Positions 22,983 through 32,686 are shown, counted from the stretch's first letter. The stretch is 36,190 nucleotides of DNA from Desulfosarcina sp. (GCA_014237405.1 JABZFO010000151.1:1-36190); one strand, 5' to 3'. Translations and numbers: made by a program. The notes: generated by a model not told the origin, from the letters alone.

Positions 22983-23894
22983 TCAAACCGATGCCCGCCG
23001 AATCATTGCCACCAGTGTGGTCATCAGGATGACAATACCCCCGGCAAGGGTATGAGCCGACGGTGTTTCATTCAACAGGAAATAGGCGAAAACGATCCCG
23101 TACACCGGCTCGAGACAGGCAATGACGGCGGCCAACTGGGTACGAACAAAAGTCAACCCCCGTATAAACAGAGCATGGGACAAGGCGGTACAGATGACGC
23201 CCAGAAGGACCAGCAGCCCCATTTGACCGGCGCCAATACGAACATCCACGGCGATCATCACCGGCACAAGGATCAGCGCGGCGAAGGCGTTCTGATAGAA
23301 TGCGATGACGACCGGTGGAAAGTCTTGAACCCATTTCCGGTTCAACAGTGACAGGATGGCAAATGTGAAACCGGAAACGGTACCCCACAGAGCACCTGAA
23401 AGGACACGCCCGCCGAATGGCGCCGGGTATACCATGATGCACAGCCCCAAAACGACCATCAGGGCGGTAACCATGTCGATTGCCCGTATGGTTTCATTAA
23501 ACCACCAGGGTTCAAGAAATGTGATAAATACAGGAAATGTGGAGAAGGCAAGGAGGCCCACAGCCACGGTGGATATCTGGATGGCGTGGAAAAAGGTAAT
23601 CCAGTGAACGGCCAGCACCAGCCCCAAAAGGCCAAAGAGCGAGATGGTTTTGATCCCCCGGGGCAGGCTTAGGGGCTTGACGACAATCAGTACCACCCCC
23701 AGGGCCGCTGTGGCGAAACCGGTGCGGCCCAGAACGATGGTCCAAGCGGGCAGGTCAAGGAATTTGCCGAACAGCCCGGCAAGACCGAAAAGCAGCACGG
23801 CCGCATGGGTTTCGAGCAGTCCGGAGGTTTCAATCTTTTTCAATTTCAGCCCATTTGCAAAGGATGTAAACCCCAAACTTGTACACTGATCCAC
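22983..23894 (-). CDS. EamA/DMT-family membrane transporter
   Basis: 303 residues with about ten hydrophobic helices in two EamA repeats (about 28-155 and 165-300). A conserved LLNRKWVQ start and EPVYGIVFAYFLLNE near the end support the drug/metabolite transporter superfamily. It is in the inner membrane; substrates in this family range from amino acids to nucleotide precursors and cannot be inferred here. The annotated start is a GTG (23892-23894) without a visible ribosome site. The true start may be a little downstream, as the first 20 residues are not typical. It lies 64 bp upstream of the HsdR-N-like gene on the same strand. Confidence 0.88.
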   Translation of the reverse strand: MDQCTSLGFTSFANGLKLKKIETSGLLETHAAVLLFGLAGLFGKFLDLPAWTIVLGRTGFATAALGVVLIVVKPLSLPRGIKTISLFGLLGLVLAVHWITFFHAIQISTVAVGLLAFSTFPVFITFLEPWWFNETIRAIDMVTALMVVLGLCIMVYPAPFGGRVLSGALWGTVSGFTFAILSLLNRKWVQDFPPVVIAFYQNAFAALILVPVMIAVDVRIGAGQMGLLVLLGVICTALSHALFIRGLTFVRTQLAAVIACLEPVYGIVFAYFLLNETPSAHTLAGGIVILMTTLVAMIRRASV

Positions 23895-23995
23895 CGGCGT
23901 TGATCAATGATATATTGGGGTTCTTGAATTGTGGCCGCCATCGTGGCATCATAGTGTCGGCAAACATGCACAGCCGCATCGTTTATGGAGAACAA

Positions 23996-25081
23996 ATGAC
24001 ACGCAGCATCAAATCGACAGTTGCTTATTGCCTGGCTGCGGCCATATTTTTACTGATGACCGGATCGGCTTTCGGCGCCATATACAAATACAGAAAAAAC
24101 GGCGTGTGGCATTTTACGGACAATCCCACTGATGTCCCTGCAGCCCAAATGGCCGAAGTCACCGAAAATACGGAAAAGCCGGCTTCAGGAACCACAAATC
24201 TGGAACAGCAGCTGACGAACAGACTCAAACCGATGAATGAGATCGAGGCGGCCACCCTTGCAACCGTGGTCATTGAGACCACGTTCGGATACGGCACCGG
24301 CTTTTTTGTGACTGCCGATGGCTACATCATCACAAACAGGCACGTCATCCGTCAAATGAAAGACCCCAAAGCAGTAGATGACCCGGCGGCGACAGCCAAA
24401 TCGGAGTCTATGCAGCGATTCGAAGCACAAATCGAGAACGAAGAGGGCCGGCTGGCCGAAGCGATGGCCGATCTTGCCCAGTTCCGGCGCACCATCGACG
24501 GCCAGCGGGAATCACCCACCCGGAAGTACAATGAAAAGCGCTACCAGGAAGGGCTGCAGCGGTATCGGAAATGGGAAGCGTCCCTTGCCGAACACCGGCG
24601 GAAACTGGAATCAGAAAGATCCGCACTACAGGAAACGTGGCTTCAGCAGAAGGTCAACGCCACCCTGGCCGAATTGAACCGTACTTTTACCGTTTACCTG
24701 GCAGACAACACGCCCCTTTACGCCTACCTTGTGGAAATCAGCGATTCCCATGACCTGGCCCTGTTGAAGGTGGACGGTTACACTACCCCTTTTTTAATCC
24801 CAGAGAACCCTTATTCGGCAGCCCAGGGAGATCCGGTTTACGCCATCGGCAACCCGGTAAAACTGCGAAATTCGGTGGCCTCGGGAGTGGTATCAGGATT
24901 CGAGGGAATCTTTGTAAAAACCAATGCGCAGATCTACCCGGGAAACAGCGGTGGTCCCCTGGTGACCGGACACGGGCGAGTTATCGGCGTAAATACCTTC
25001 AAAAAGTTGACCCACAAATTCGAAGGACTGGGATTTGCCATATCCATCACGGTGGCATTCGATACTTTCGATGCCATTTAA
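23996..25081 (+). CDS. Exported trypsin-like (S1C/HtrA-type) protease with DUF4124-like N-terminus and coiled-coil insertion
   Basis: 361 residues. The ATG at 23996 follows GGAG at good spacing and starts a signal peptide (1-27, ending GSAFG-A). Residues 28-45 (IYKYRKNGVWHFTDN) are DUF4124-like. The catalytic triad is H116 (TNRHV), D253 (SHDLALL) and S318 (GNSGGPL). Between His and Asp lies a long charged helical insertion (about 130-225, Glu/Arg/Lys/Gln-rich) predicted to form a coiled coil, absent from DegP/DegS. No PDZ domain follows. It is probably a periplasmic serine protease; the target is unknown. It is divergent from the EamA transporter gene and monocistronic. Confidence 0.88.
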   Translation: MTRSIKSTVAYCLAAAIFLLMTGSAFGAIYKYRKNGVWHFTDNPTDVPAAQMAEVTENTEKPASGTTNLEQQLTNRLKPMNEIEAATLATVVIETTFGYGTGFFVTADGYIITNRHVIRQMKDPKAVDDPAATAKSESMQRFEAQIENEEGRLAEAMADLAQFRRTIDGQRESPTRKYNEKRYQEGLQRYRKWEASLAEHRRKLESERSALQETWLQQKVNATLAELNRTFTVYLADNTPLYAYLVEISDSHDLALLKVDGYTTPFLIPENPYSAAQGDPVYAIGNPVKLRNSVASGVVSGFEGIFVKTNAQIYPGNSGGPLVTGHGRVIGVNTFKKLTHKFEGLGFAISITVAFDTFDAI

Positions 25082-25515
25082 CCGACACTACCTTGTTTTC
25101 ATCGACCGCGACGGCCCGGGCCAACCCTTTTTCCCATGCCCGAACCACCTGCCAAACCAGTTGACAACAAAAGGAAAAACGTAGTATGCAAGACCTGCAT
25201 TTCATTTCATATCTAATGGTTAGACGTTATCTGGAACAGGTGTCTGACCGGGTGCTTCGGCGACTTGGAAAGCGGTGACCGGGACGAAGCGGATGTGAAA
25301 AAGACCACGGGACAGACGTCGATGGTCATATTCAGGGAAGACACTTTCATTGTCAGGACGGCACCCCTGTAAATGATGACCGATCTGATTGATGGTTTTA
25401 CCAGCTGGCTGACCATGCCTTTGGGCACCCTATCGGTTCAGGCGGCATTCTCCTTTTCTCACCAGCAGGTGCCCTGATTTGGCCCTGTTTACAACGGGAA
25501 GGCCAGACAACAGCC
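25082..25515. other. Intergenic region (434 bp) with decayed coding traces
   Basis: No intact gene is visible. It contains the frame-broken ORF described at 25186-25372 and a possible but poorly spaced promoter, TTGACA (25161-25166) and TAGTAT (25182-25187), with only 15 bases between. Some of the rest, just upstream of 25516, is likely the leader of the antiporter gene. Confidence 0.4.
25186..25372 (+). pseudogene. Possible frame-broken small gene
   Basis: An ATG with AGGA eleven bases upstream opens a 30-codon ORF (MQDLHFISYLMVRRYLEQ) ending in TGA at about 25278. Shifting to the +1 frame just before that stop continues as a plausible coding sequence (GDRDEADVKKTTGQTSM) to a TAA at 25370-25372. 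Joined, they would give about 61 residues. I recognise no family. Proximity to the broken antiporter gene suggests local decay, but chance or a sequencing error is possible. Confidence 0.25.
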
Positions 25516-26930
25516 ATGAGCACACTTCGCAGACATACGATCATCCTCTTGTTATGGATAGCCGCCTTTTCAGTCACCATGCTGCTCGGATCATGAACCA
25601 ACCGGCGGGCACGGTGAAGACGCACACAGCGGCCATCACGGTCACGCAGATCTGGGCCCCGTCCTGCCCCTGTGGAGCTGCACCCCCTTTGCCTGCATGC
25701 TGTTTTCCATCGCCCTGTTCCCGCTTCTGGCCCCGGAGTTCTGGCACCATCACTTCGGCAAGGTGTCCGCATTCTGGGCCGCGGCCATGGCCGGCCCGTT
25801 TCTTTTTGTCTACAAAGGCACCGCACTATACGAAATCCTTCATATTATCTTGGCGGATTATGTACCGTTCATCATCTTGCTGTGGTCTCTGTACACCGTT
25901 TCCGGCGGTATCCTTTTAAAAGGGTCGCTACGGGGAACACCGGTGATCAACGTAATCATTCTGACCATAGGCACCCTGCTGGCCTCGTGGATGGGTACCA
26001 CGGGTGCGGCTATGCTGCTGATCCGCCCCTTCCTGCGCGCCAACAATTACCGCAAGAACCGCACCTTCATGGTGGTCTTTTTCATCTTTCTGGTGGCCAA
26101 CGTGGGCGGGTCCTTGACCCCGCTGGGAGACCCGCCGCTTTTTCTGGGTTTTTTGCATGGCGTCTCCTTTTTCTGGACCTTCAAAATCATGCCCCACATG
26201 CTCACCGTCGCCGGGCTGCTGCTGGTGGTCTATTTTTTCCTGGATCTGTACCACTATAAAAAGGAAACCGGGCGCGTACCGGCGGATGAAGCCGAAAAGA
26301 CGCCGTTGCAACTGGTAGGTATCCACAATTTCATCTTTCTGGCCGGCATCATCGGCGCCGTGTTGATGAGTGGCATGGTGGACTGGGGCCATGTGAATGT
26401 GTTGGGCGTCCACCGGGGTATTCAGGACTGGGTGAGGGACGGCCTGTTGATCGTCATGGGCCTGCTCTCCATGGCCACCACCTCCGTCGAAATCCGGGAA
26501 GACAATGATTTCACATGGTTTCCCATCATCGAGGTGGCCTACCTGTTCGTTGGCATCTTCATCACCATGATCCCCTGTCTGCTGATCTTGAAAGCCGGGC
26601 CCAACGGCCAGTTGGCCTTCCTGATCAACGTGGTAAAGGAGCCGGTTCACTACTTCTGGGTCACCGGCACCCTGTCCGGCTTTCTGGACAATGCCCCCAC
26701 CTATCTGACCTTCTTCAATACCGCCCTGGGCAGCCACTATCCGGGAATGTCTGAGGCCCAGGCCGTTCCGTTGCTGATGACAGAAAAGCGGCAATGCCCC
26801 CAACTTCATGGTCCGTTCCATCTCCGAGGAAGCCGGCACGCCCATGCCCAGCTTTTTTGGCTACATCCTTAAATATGCGGTTATTTTCCTGCTGCCGTCA
26901 TTTGCGGTGGTAACCCTTATTTTTTTCTAA
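25516..26930 (+). pseudogene. Na+/H+ antiporter (CitMHS_2-like) gene broken by a frameshift and a C-terminal internal deletion
   Basis: The gene opens with ATG at 25516 and encodes a signal-like first helix (LLLWIAAFSVTMLLGS), then hits TGA at 25594-25596. Reading resumes in another frame at 25592 with a His-rich segment (HEPTGGHGEDAHSGHHGHAD) and continues as a multi-helix antiporter. This contains NVGGSLTPLGDPPLFLGFLHG and GTLSGFLDNAPTYLTFFNT, characteristic of the NhaD/CitMHS-type family. At about 26788 the frame breaks again and the true C-terminus (GNAPNFMVRSISEEAG to TLIFF) lies in another frame. Compared with my recollection of the family, about 20 residues containing a GAVFMGANTYIG-type motif are missing there. 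Two lesions argue for a real pseudogene. It would have exported Na+ across the inner membrane. The Usp gene follows after 16 bp. Confidence 0.78.
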
Positions 26931-26946
26931 GGACGGGAGGCTGACA

Positions 26947-27834
26947 ATGACATTCGAAACCGTGCTCTTTCACACCCGTTTCAGGGAACTGGCCTTCAAC
27001 TCCTTGAAGACCGTTCTCGAATTGAAGGCTGCCGGGCTCAAAAAGGTGGTTTTGGCCCACGTGATCCCGCGGGAAGATGTGCACTTCGTTCCCTATGGAG
27101 GCACGTTGAAAGAAGCCCAGAAACGCATGCGCGAGGAGGCCCGTATAAAATTCGATGACTGGATCCAGACCATCGGGGATCCGCAACTGGAATTTTGCCA
27201 GCGGATCGAGGTGGGGGCCACCAATGCCGAGATCTTGAAGATGTCCGAAGAGGAAAAGGCCGACCTGATCGTTGTGGGCCGGAAGAAACGGACGACACTG
27301 GAAAAGGTGTACGTGGGAACCCACGTGCTGGACATTCTGCGCCGGAGCACGGTCCCGGTGCTTCTGAGCAAGTACATGGTGCATTATGAATGGCAGGGAG
27401 AGTCCCTGATGCGCACCAACGAGAAGATCTGGAACCGGCCGCTGCTGGCCTCGGACTGGTCGGCGCCCTCACAGCGTACCCTCGACGCAACGCAGGCATT
27501 GAAAGAACTGGTGGAAAAAATTATCGTGACCCACGTGCTGGGGGCACGCAGGATCAAAAATCTGGAACCGCCGGCCATCAAGCGACTGGAGGACGAAAGC
27601 CGCAAGCGCCTCCAGAACTATTGTCAACAGGTTGAAGCTGCCGGCATCCATAGCGAATACCATCTGGCCCTGGGTCGCACCGTGGAAGAGATCATCAAGC
27701 TGTCCAGGGATTACGGCGCCTCCATGATCGTTATGGGACGAACCGGAAAAGACTGGTTTCATGAGTACTGGCTGGGGGGTGTCTCCCACCAGGTGGCCGA
27801 GTTGAGCGAACTGCCGGTGCTGTTGATTCCATAA
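26947..27834 (+). CDS. Tandem-domain universal stress protein (Usp), copy 1
   Basis: 295 residues made of two UspA-like domains (about 1-145 and 155-295). The usual ATP-binding signature Gx2Gx9G(S/T) is altered in both: the first reads GRKK...VGT (second Gly replaced by Lys), and the second GRTG...LGG (final Ser/Thr replaced by Gly). Nucleotide binding is therefore uncertain for domain 1 and possible for domain 2. GGGAGG precedes the ATG, and the gene lies 16 bp after the antiporter, suggesting one transcript. Usp proteins bound to transporters or kinases often regulate them. It is paralogous to the protein at 33195, with matching openings VLFHTRF and LLFVTRF. Confidence 0.9.
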   Translation: MTFETVLFHTRFRELAFNSLKTVLELKAAGLKKVVLAHVIPREDVHFVPYGGTLKEAQKRMREEARIKFDDWIQTIGDPQLEFCQRIEVGATNAEILKMSEEEKADLIVVGRKKRTTLEKVYVGTHVLDILRRSTVPVLLSKYMVHYEWQGESLMRTNEKIWNRPLLASDWSAPSQRTLDATQALKELVEKIIVTHVLGARRIKNLEPPAIKRLEDESRKRLQNYCQQVEAAGIHSEYHLALGRTVEEIIKLSRDYGASMIVMGRTGKDWFHEYWLGGVSHQVAELSELPVLLIP

Positions 27835-27864
27835 AAAAGCAATAATCCATCGAAGAAGCGTTCC

Positions 27865-30800
27865 ATGATCCATAACCTCGAAAATACCAGGATCGTCATT
27901 GTTGGCGGGGGCAGGTTCTGCGATAAACTGCTCAGGCATCTGTTCAGTGACCATTTCAAGGGCCGGCACCCAACGGTTCTGGGCGTGGCCGATCTCAACG
28001 ATCAAGCGGCAGGGATCTCCTATGCCCGTTCCATGGGTATTTTTACCTGCAGCGACTACCGTGAGATTTGCCAGCTTGAAGGGCTGGAAACGATCATCGA
28101 AGTGACCTGGGACCTGGAACTGGCCCGCACGATCTCGCGAATCAAACCGGCGGGGGTCGAACTGATCGACCACCAGGATTCCCGATTCCTGTGGGATCTA
28201 TTACAATTGGAAACCATTCGTCAGGACGCCTTCGATGCCCTGACCACCGGTACCATCACCGCTGAAACCGCCAAAGACCGGATCAATCAATGCTTTCGCA
28301 AAACCGCTGACATCGTGATGCAGCGGAACCGCCGGTTCAAGCAGATCGAAATAGAACTGTACGAAAAGGAAAAAACCCTTTCTCAGATCATACAGGGCAG
28401 CACCATCCCCACCTTTGTCATCAATCGTGACCACGTGGTGACCCACTGGAATCATGCCCTGGAAGTACTCACCGGCTACAGCGCTGATAAGATGGTGGGT
28501 ACCCGGGAGCACTGGAAGCCGTTTAGAAAAAAGGAACGGCCGATCATGGCCGATGTGATTCTCGATCAACTGGAGACCGGGGAAATCAACCACTACTATG
28601 GCTCCAAATGGCAGCCATCCACCCTGGTGGAAGGGGGATTCGAGGCTGAAGAGTTTTTCGAGCATCTGGGTGACAACGGCCGATGGCTTTATTTTACCGC
28701 CGCCCCCATCAAGGTGTTGGATGGCACCATCATCGGGGCCATCGAGACCCTGTGGGACAACACGGAAAACAGGCGGGCCGAAACCGAGCGCCGGAACTAC
28801 ACCCGGCGTATCGAAGAGAGTGAACGAACCCTGTCCCAGATCGTTCAGGGAAGCACCATTCCCACCTTCGTGCTGAATCGGGACCATGTGATTACCCACT
28901 GGAACCAGGCACTGGAGAAACATACCGGCTATCCTGCGGCTCGGATGGTGGGCACCCGGCGCCAGTGGGAGCCCTTCTGGGAGAGTGAGCGGCCCTCCAT
29001 GGCCGATATGATCATTGAACAGCGCAGCGAACAGGAGATCCGCGAACTTTATGGCGAACGCTGGCGAAAATCGAGTCTCATCGAAGACGCCTACGAGGCT
29101 GAGATCTTTTTCCCCAAAATGGGTAACCGCGGCCGCTGGTGCTGGTTCACCGCCGCCCCTATCAAGGCGTCGGACGGCTCGGTGGCAGGGGCTATCGAGA
29201 CTTTGTGGGACACCACGGAAAACCGGCGGGCGGAAGTGAAAAACCGACGCCATGTCAAGGATCTGGAGGAAAAAGAGCAGGCCCTGTCACAGATTATTCA
29301 GGGCAGTACCACCCCCACCTTTGTGATCAATCGGAACCACATCGTTACCCACTGGAACCGGGCCCTTGAAAAACTAACCGGTTTTCCCGCCGAAGAGATG
29401 GTGGGCACCAACCATCAATGGCAGCCGTTCCGGAAAAAAGCCCGGCCCCTGATGGCAGATCTGATTCTCGACCAACTGGAAACCGGAGAAATCAGCCAGT
29501 ACTACGGGGCCAAGTGGCGGCCCTCGTCCCTGGTGGAAGGCGCCTTTGAAGCGGAGGAATTTTTTGAACATCTGGGTGAAAACGGCCTGTGGCTGATCTT
29601 TACCGCCGCGCCAATCAAGGCCGCCGACGGCACCCTGGTAGGCGCCATCCAAACCTTCTGGGACTCGACAGCTAACAAGCGAGCCGAAGCGGAGCGCCGC
29701 CGGGACATGATCCGCATCGAAGAGAGCGAGAATCGGCTGACCCAGATCATCCAGGGCAGCACCGTCCCCACCGTTGTTTTAAACCGGGACCATGTCATCA
29801 CTTACTGGAATCGTGCCCTGGAAAAGTTAAGCGGTTATTCATCCACGAAGATGGTGGGTACCCGCCACCAGTGGGTCCCCTTCTGGGACAGGGAACGGCC
29901 CACCATGGCCGACGTCATTCTGGATCTGCGCAGTGAACGGGAGATTTGGGAGCTATACGGCGACAAGTGGAAAAAATCCGATCTCATAGAAGGTGCTTAC
30001 GAGGCGGAGGTCTTTTTCCAAAAACTGGGTAAAGGGGGCAAGTGGTTATTTTTCACCGCCGCCCCGATCAAGGCCGCCGACGGCAGCGTCATTGGTGCCA
30101 TTGAAACCTTCTGGGACACCACGGAGAAAAGAGAAACCGAAGCCCAGCGAACCCGTTACACCCGCGAAGCCGAAGAGAGCCGCCGGACGCTCTCCCAGAG
30201 CATTCAGGGCAGCACCATCCCCACATTCGTCCTCAATGAAGAACATGTGGTCACCCACTGGAACCGGGCCCTGGAGCAGTTCACCGGCTATTCGGCATCC
30301 CAGATGGTGGGCACCAACCGCCAGTGGGTTCCGTTCTGGGACAGGGAGCGGCCCACCATGGCCGACGTGATTCTGGACCAGAAGCTCGATAAGGAGATCT
30401 GGGATCTTTATGGCGGCACGTGGAAAAAATCCGATCTCATCGACGGGGGCTACGAAGCCGAGGTCTTGTTCCCCAAGCTGGGTAATGGCGGCAAGTGGTG
30501 CTGGTTTACCGCCGCTCCGATCAAGGCCGCCGACGGCAGAGTCATTGGTGCCATAGAAACCCTATGGGACAACACGGAAAAAAAACGTGCCGAAGCCGAC
30601 CGGCGGCAATACACCCAAAAACTGGAAGAAAACCAGCGGACGTTGTCACAGATTATTCAGGGCAGCACTATCCCCACCTTCGTTTTGAACCGGGACCATA
30701 TCATCACCCACTGGAATCAGGCCCTGGAAAATCTCACCGGTTTTTCCGCCGACGAAATGGTGGGCACCAACCGCCAGTGGGCACCCTTTTGGGACAGAGA

Positions 30801-32649
30801 GCGCCCGTCCATGGCCGATGTCATCCTTGACAAGAAGCTCGATAAGGAGATCTGGAACCTTTACGGCGGCACGTGGAAAAAATCCGCGGCCATCGACGGC
30901 GGCTATGAGGCAGAGGTTTTTTTCCCCAAACTAGGTAGCGGGGGCAGGTGGTGCTGGTTCACCGCCGCCCCCATTAAATCCGCCGACGGAACCGTGATGG
31001 GGGCTATCGAAACCCTTTGGGACGCCACAGCGGCCAAACGGGCCGAAGAGGAGCAGCGCCGGCGCAACCGGGAACTGGCCACCTTGTGCTCCATTTACAC
31101 GGCCCTCAACGCACCGCTGACCCTCAAGGAGCGCATTGAAGGGGCGGTATTGGAAATCCGCAACTTCATGAATGTGGAAAGTGTTTGCCTTTATATGTCC
31201 GAAGCGGAGGGCCGGTTCAATCTGCGCTATTTTAATACCTGCTATGCGGACCGAGGATACGAGCAGGTCGTACCGGACTCGGAAACAGAGATCATGCGCA
31301 AGGTGTCCCGAACTGACAAGCCAATCGTCTACAATGAAGGGGATAACAAAGGCCGCTTTTCAGATGGCACGGAGACGACAGGCTCCACCTTTGCCTACAT
31401 TCCCATCAGCGCCAAGGAAAGCAAGGGCATCGGCGTCATGCGCATCGAAAGAGAGACCGAACGATTTTCATCAGAGGAACTGCACCTGCTGGACCTGATG
31501 GGCAACCGCATCGGGGTGACCATTGAAAACGCCCGGTTGCATGGGGAGATCACCCGAAAATCCAATTTCCAGGCCAAACTGATCAAAAGTGCCAATGACG
31601 GCATCATCGCCACGGACGACCAGTGGAAAACGATGATTTTCAACCCGGCCGCTGAAAGAATCTTCGGATATAGTGCCAAAGATGTGGTCGCCACGAAGGA
31701 TGCCAGGGAATTTTTACCGCAATGGGTGCAAAAAACCCTCACCCACACAGGGATGGGCGGTGACGCCAACGAGACCTCATCCTGGAAAGAGACTGACATC
31801 AAGGCCAGTACCGGCGAGTCAATACCGGTGAGGTTCTCCGGCTCGATACTACGGGAAAAACAGAAAATGATGGGAACGGTGGCTTTTTTCCAGGATCTGA
31901 GGGAGATCAAACGGCTGGAGCATGATCTGGTGAACAGCGAGCGGCTGGCCGCCGTCGGCCAGACCGTTGCCGGCATGGCCCACTGCATCAAGAACATCCT
32001 TCACGGGTTCAAGGGGGGCAGTTACCTGGTGGATGTGGGGTTGGAGCGGGACAACAATGAAAAGCTGAAAAGCGGCTGGGAGATGATCCAGAGAAACATC
32101 ACCCGCACCTCCGATCTGGTAATGGACCTGCTCTCCTACTCCAAAGAGCGGGAGCCCGAATATGAAACCTGCAATCCCAACGACATCGCCGATGACGTAT
32201 GCGAGTTGCTCGACAATGTGGCCGTAGACCACGATGTAACGCTGATTGAGCAGTTTTCCGAACAGATCATACCGGTGGTCATGGATCCGCGCACCGTCCA
32301 CCGCTGCCTGATGAACATGGTGACAAATGCCATCGATGCGTGTATCTTTGACCCCAGTGTAGATAAGGATCACCAGGTAACGGTGAGCACCGACAGGGAA
32401 AACACCGGGACCGTTCGTTTCGAAGTGAAAGATAACGGCTGCGGCATGTCTGAGGAGGTCCGGTCCAAGCTCTTTTCCTCATTTTTCAGTACAAAGGGGG
32501 TAAAAGGAACCGGCCTCGGGCTGTTGGTGACGGCAAAGCTGGTGGAAGAAAACAGGGGAACCATTGATGTGGAATCCACCGAAGGGGAAGGCACCACGTT
32601 CATATTGCGGTTTCCCACACAGTTACCGGACACCGTAAACTTGAATTGA
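27865..32649 (+). CDS. Giant soluble sensor histidine kinase: Rossmann-like head, six tandem PAS repeats, GAF, PAS, HisKA, HATPase
   Basis: 1594 residues, no membrane segments. Residues about 5-105 look like a dinucleotide-binding domain (TRIVIVGGGRFCDKLL, then LGVADLN and IIEVTWD). Six PAS repeats of 151 residues follow (170-320, 321-471, 472-622, 623-773, 774-924, 925-1071), each with a THWN or TYWN core, an MVGT, an RPxMAD and an FTAAPIK motif. GAF is at about 1070-1230 and a seventh, unrelated PAS at about 1234-1350. The kinase core has H1373 (MAHCIKNIL), an N box (MNMVTNAIDA), DNGCGM, FSSFFSTKG and GTGLGL. It is cytoplasmic, and its signal is plausibly redox or nucleotide state, by inference from the head domain. 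A receiver gene follows. The start has only a weak ribosome site (GAAG); an internal ATG is possible. Confidence 0.9.
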   Translation: MIHNLENTRIVIVGGGRFCDKLLRHLFSDHFKGRHPTVLGVADLNDQAAGISYARSMGIFTCSDYREICQLEGLETIIEVTWDLELARTISRIKPAGVELIDHQDSRFLWDLLQLETIRQDAFDALTTGTITAETAKDRINQCFRKTADIVMQRNRRFKQIEIELYEKEKTLSQIIQGSTIPTFVINRDHVVTHWNHALEVLTGYSADKMVGTREHWKPFRKKERPIMADVILDQLETGEINHYYGSKWQPSTLVEGGFEAEEFFEHLGDNGRWLYFTAAPIKVLDGTIIGAIETLWDNTENRRAETERRNYTRRIEESERTLSQIVQGSTIPTFVLNRDHVITHWNQALEKHTGYPAARMVGTRRQWEPFWESERPSMADMIIEQRSEQEIRELYGERWRKSSLIEDAYEAEIFFPKMGNRGRWCWFTAAPIKASDGSVAGAIETLWDTTENRRAEVKNRRHVKDLEEKEQALSQIIQGSTTPTFVINRNHIVTHWNRALEKLTGFPAEEMVGTNHQWQPFRKKARPLMADLILDQLETGEISQYYGAKWRPSSLVEGAFEAEEFFEHLGENGLWLIFTAAPIKAADGTLVGAIQTFWDSTANKRAEAERRRDMIRIEESENRLTQIIQGSTVPTVVLNRDHVITYWNRALEKLSGYSSTKMVGTRHQWVPFWDRERPTMADVILDLRSEREIWELYGDKWKKSDLIEGAYEAEVFFQKLGKGGKWLFFTAAPIKAADGSVIGAIETFWDTTEKRETEAQRTRYTREAEESRRTLSQSIQGSTIPTFVLNEEHVVTHWNRALEQFTGYSASQMVGTNRQWVPFWDRERPTMADVILDQKLDKEIWDLYGGTWKKSDLIDGGYEAEVLFPKLGNGGKWCWFTAAPIKAADGRVIGAIETLWDNTEKKRAEADRRQYTQKLEENQRTLSQIIQGSTIPTFVLNRDHIITHWNQALENLTGFSADEMVGTNRQWAPFWDRERPSMADVILDKKLDKEIWNLYGGTWKKSAAIDGGYEAEVFFPKLGSGGRWCWFTAAPIKSADGTVMGAIETLWDATAAKRAEEEQRRRNRELATLCSIYTALNAPLTLKERIEGAVLEIRNFMNVESVCLYMSEAEGRFNLRYFNTCYADRGYEQVVPDSETEIMRKVSRTDKPIVYNEGDNKGRFSDGTETTGSTFAYIPISAKESKGIGVMRIERETERFSSEELHLLDLMGNRIGVTIENARLHGEITRKSNFQAKLIKSANDGIIATDDQWKTMIFNPAAERIFGYSAKDVVATKDAREFLPQWVQKTLTHTGMGGDANETSSWKETDIKASTGESIPVRFSGSILREKQKMMGTVAFFQDLREIKRLEHDLVNSERLAAVGQTVAGMAHCIKNILHGFKGGSYLVDVGLERDNNEKLKSGWEMIQRNITRTSDLVMDLLSYSKEREPEYETCNPNDIADDVCELLDNVAVDHDVTLIEQFSEQIIPVVMDPRTVHRCLMNMVTNAIDACIFDPSVDKDHQVTVSTDRENTGTVRFEVKDNGCGMSEEVRSKLFSSFFSTKGVKGTGLGLLVTAKLVEENRGTIDVESTEGEGTTFILRFPTQLPDTVNLN
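28372..31077 (+). repeat. Six in-frame tandem repeats of 453 bp encoding PAS domains
   Basis: Units start at 28372, 28825, 29278, 29731, 30184 and 30637, an exact 453-bp period (151 codons); the last is slightly shorter. Units 4 and 5 are nearly identical over long stretches, such as the segment encoding QWVPFWDRERPTMADVILD. Units 1 and 3 share features absent from the others (RKKxRPxMAD, LETGEI, EEFFEHLG). Repeat number may vary between strains and could be miscounted in short-read assemblies. Confidence 0.92.
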
Positions 32650-32686
32650 AAGACAATTTACATATATGTATATCCGGTTAGGACCG

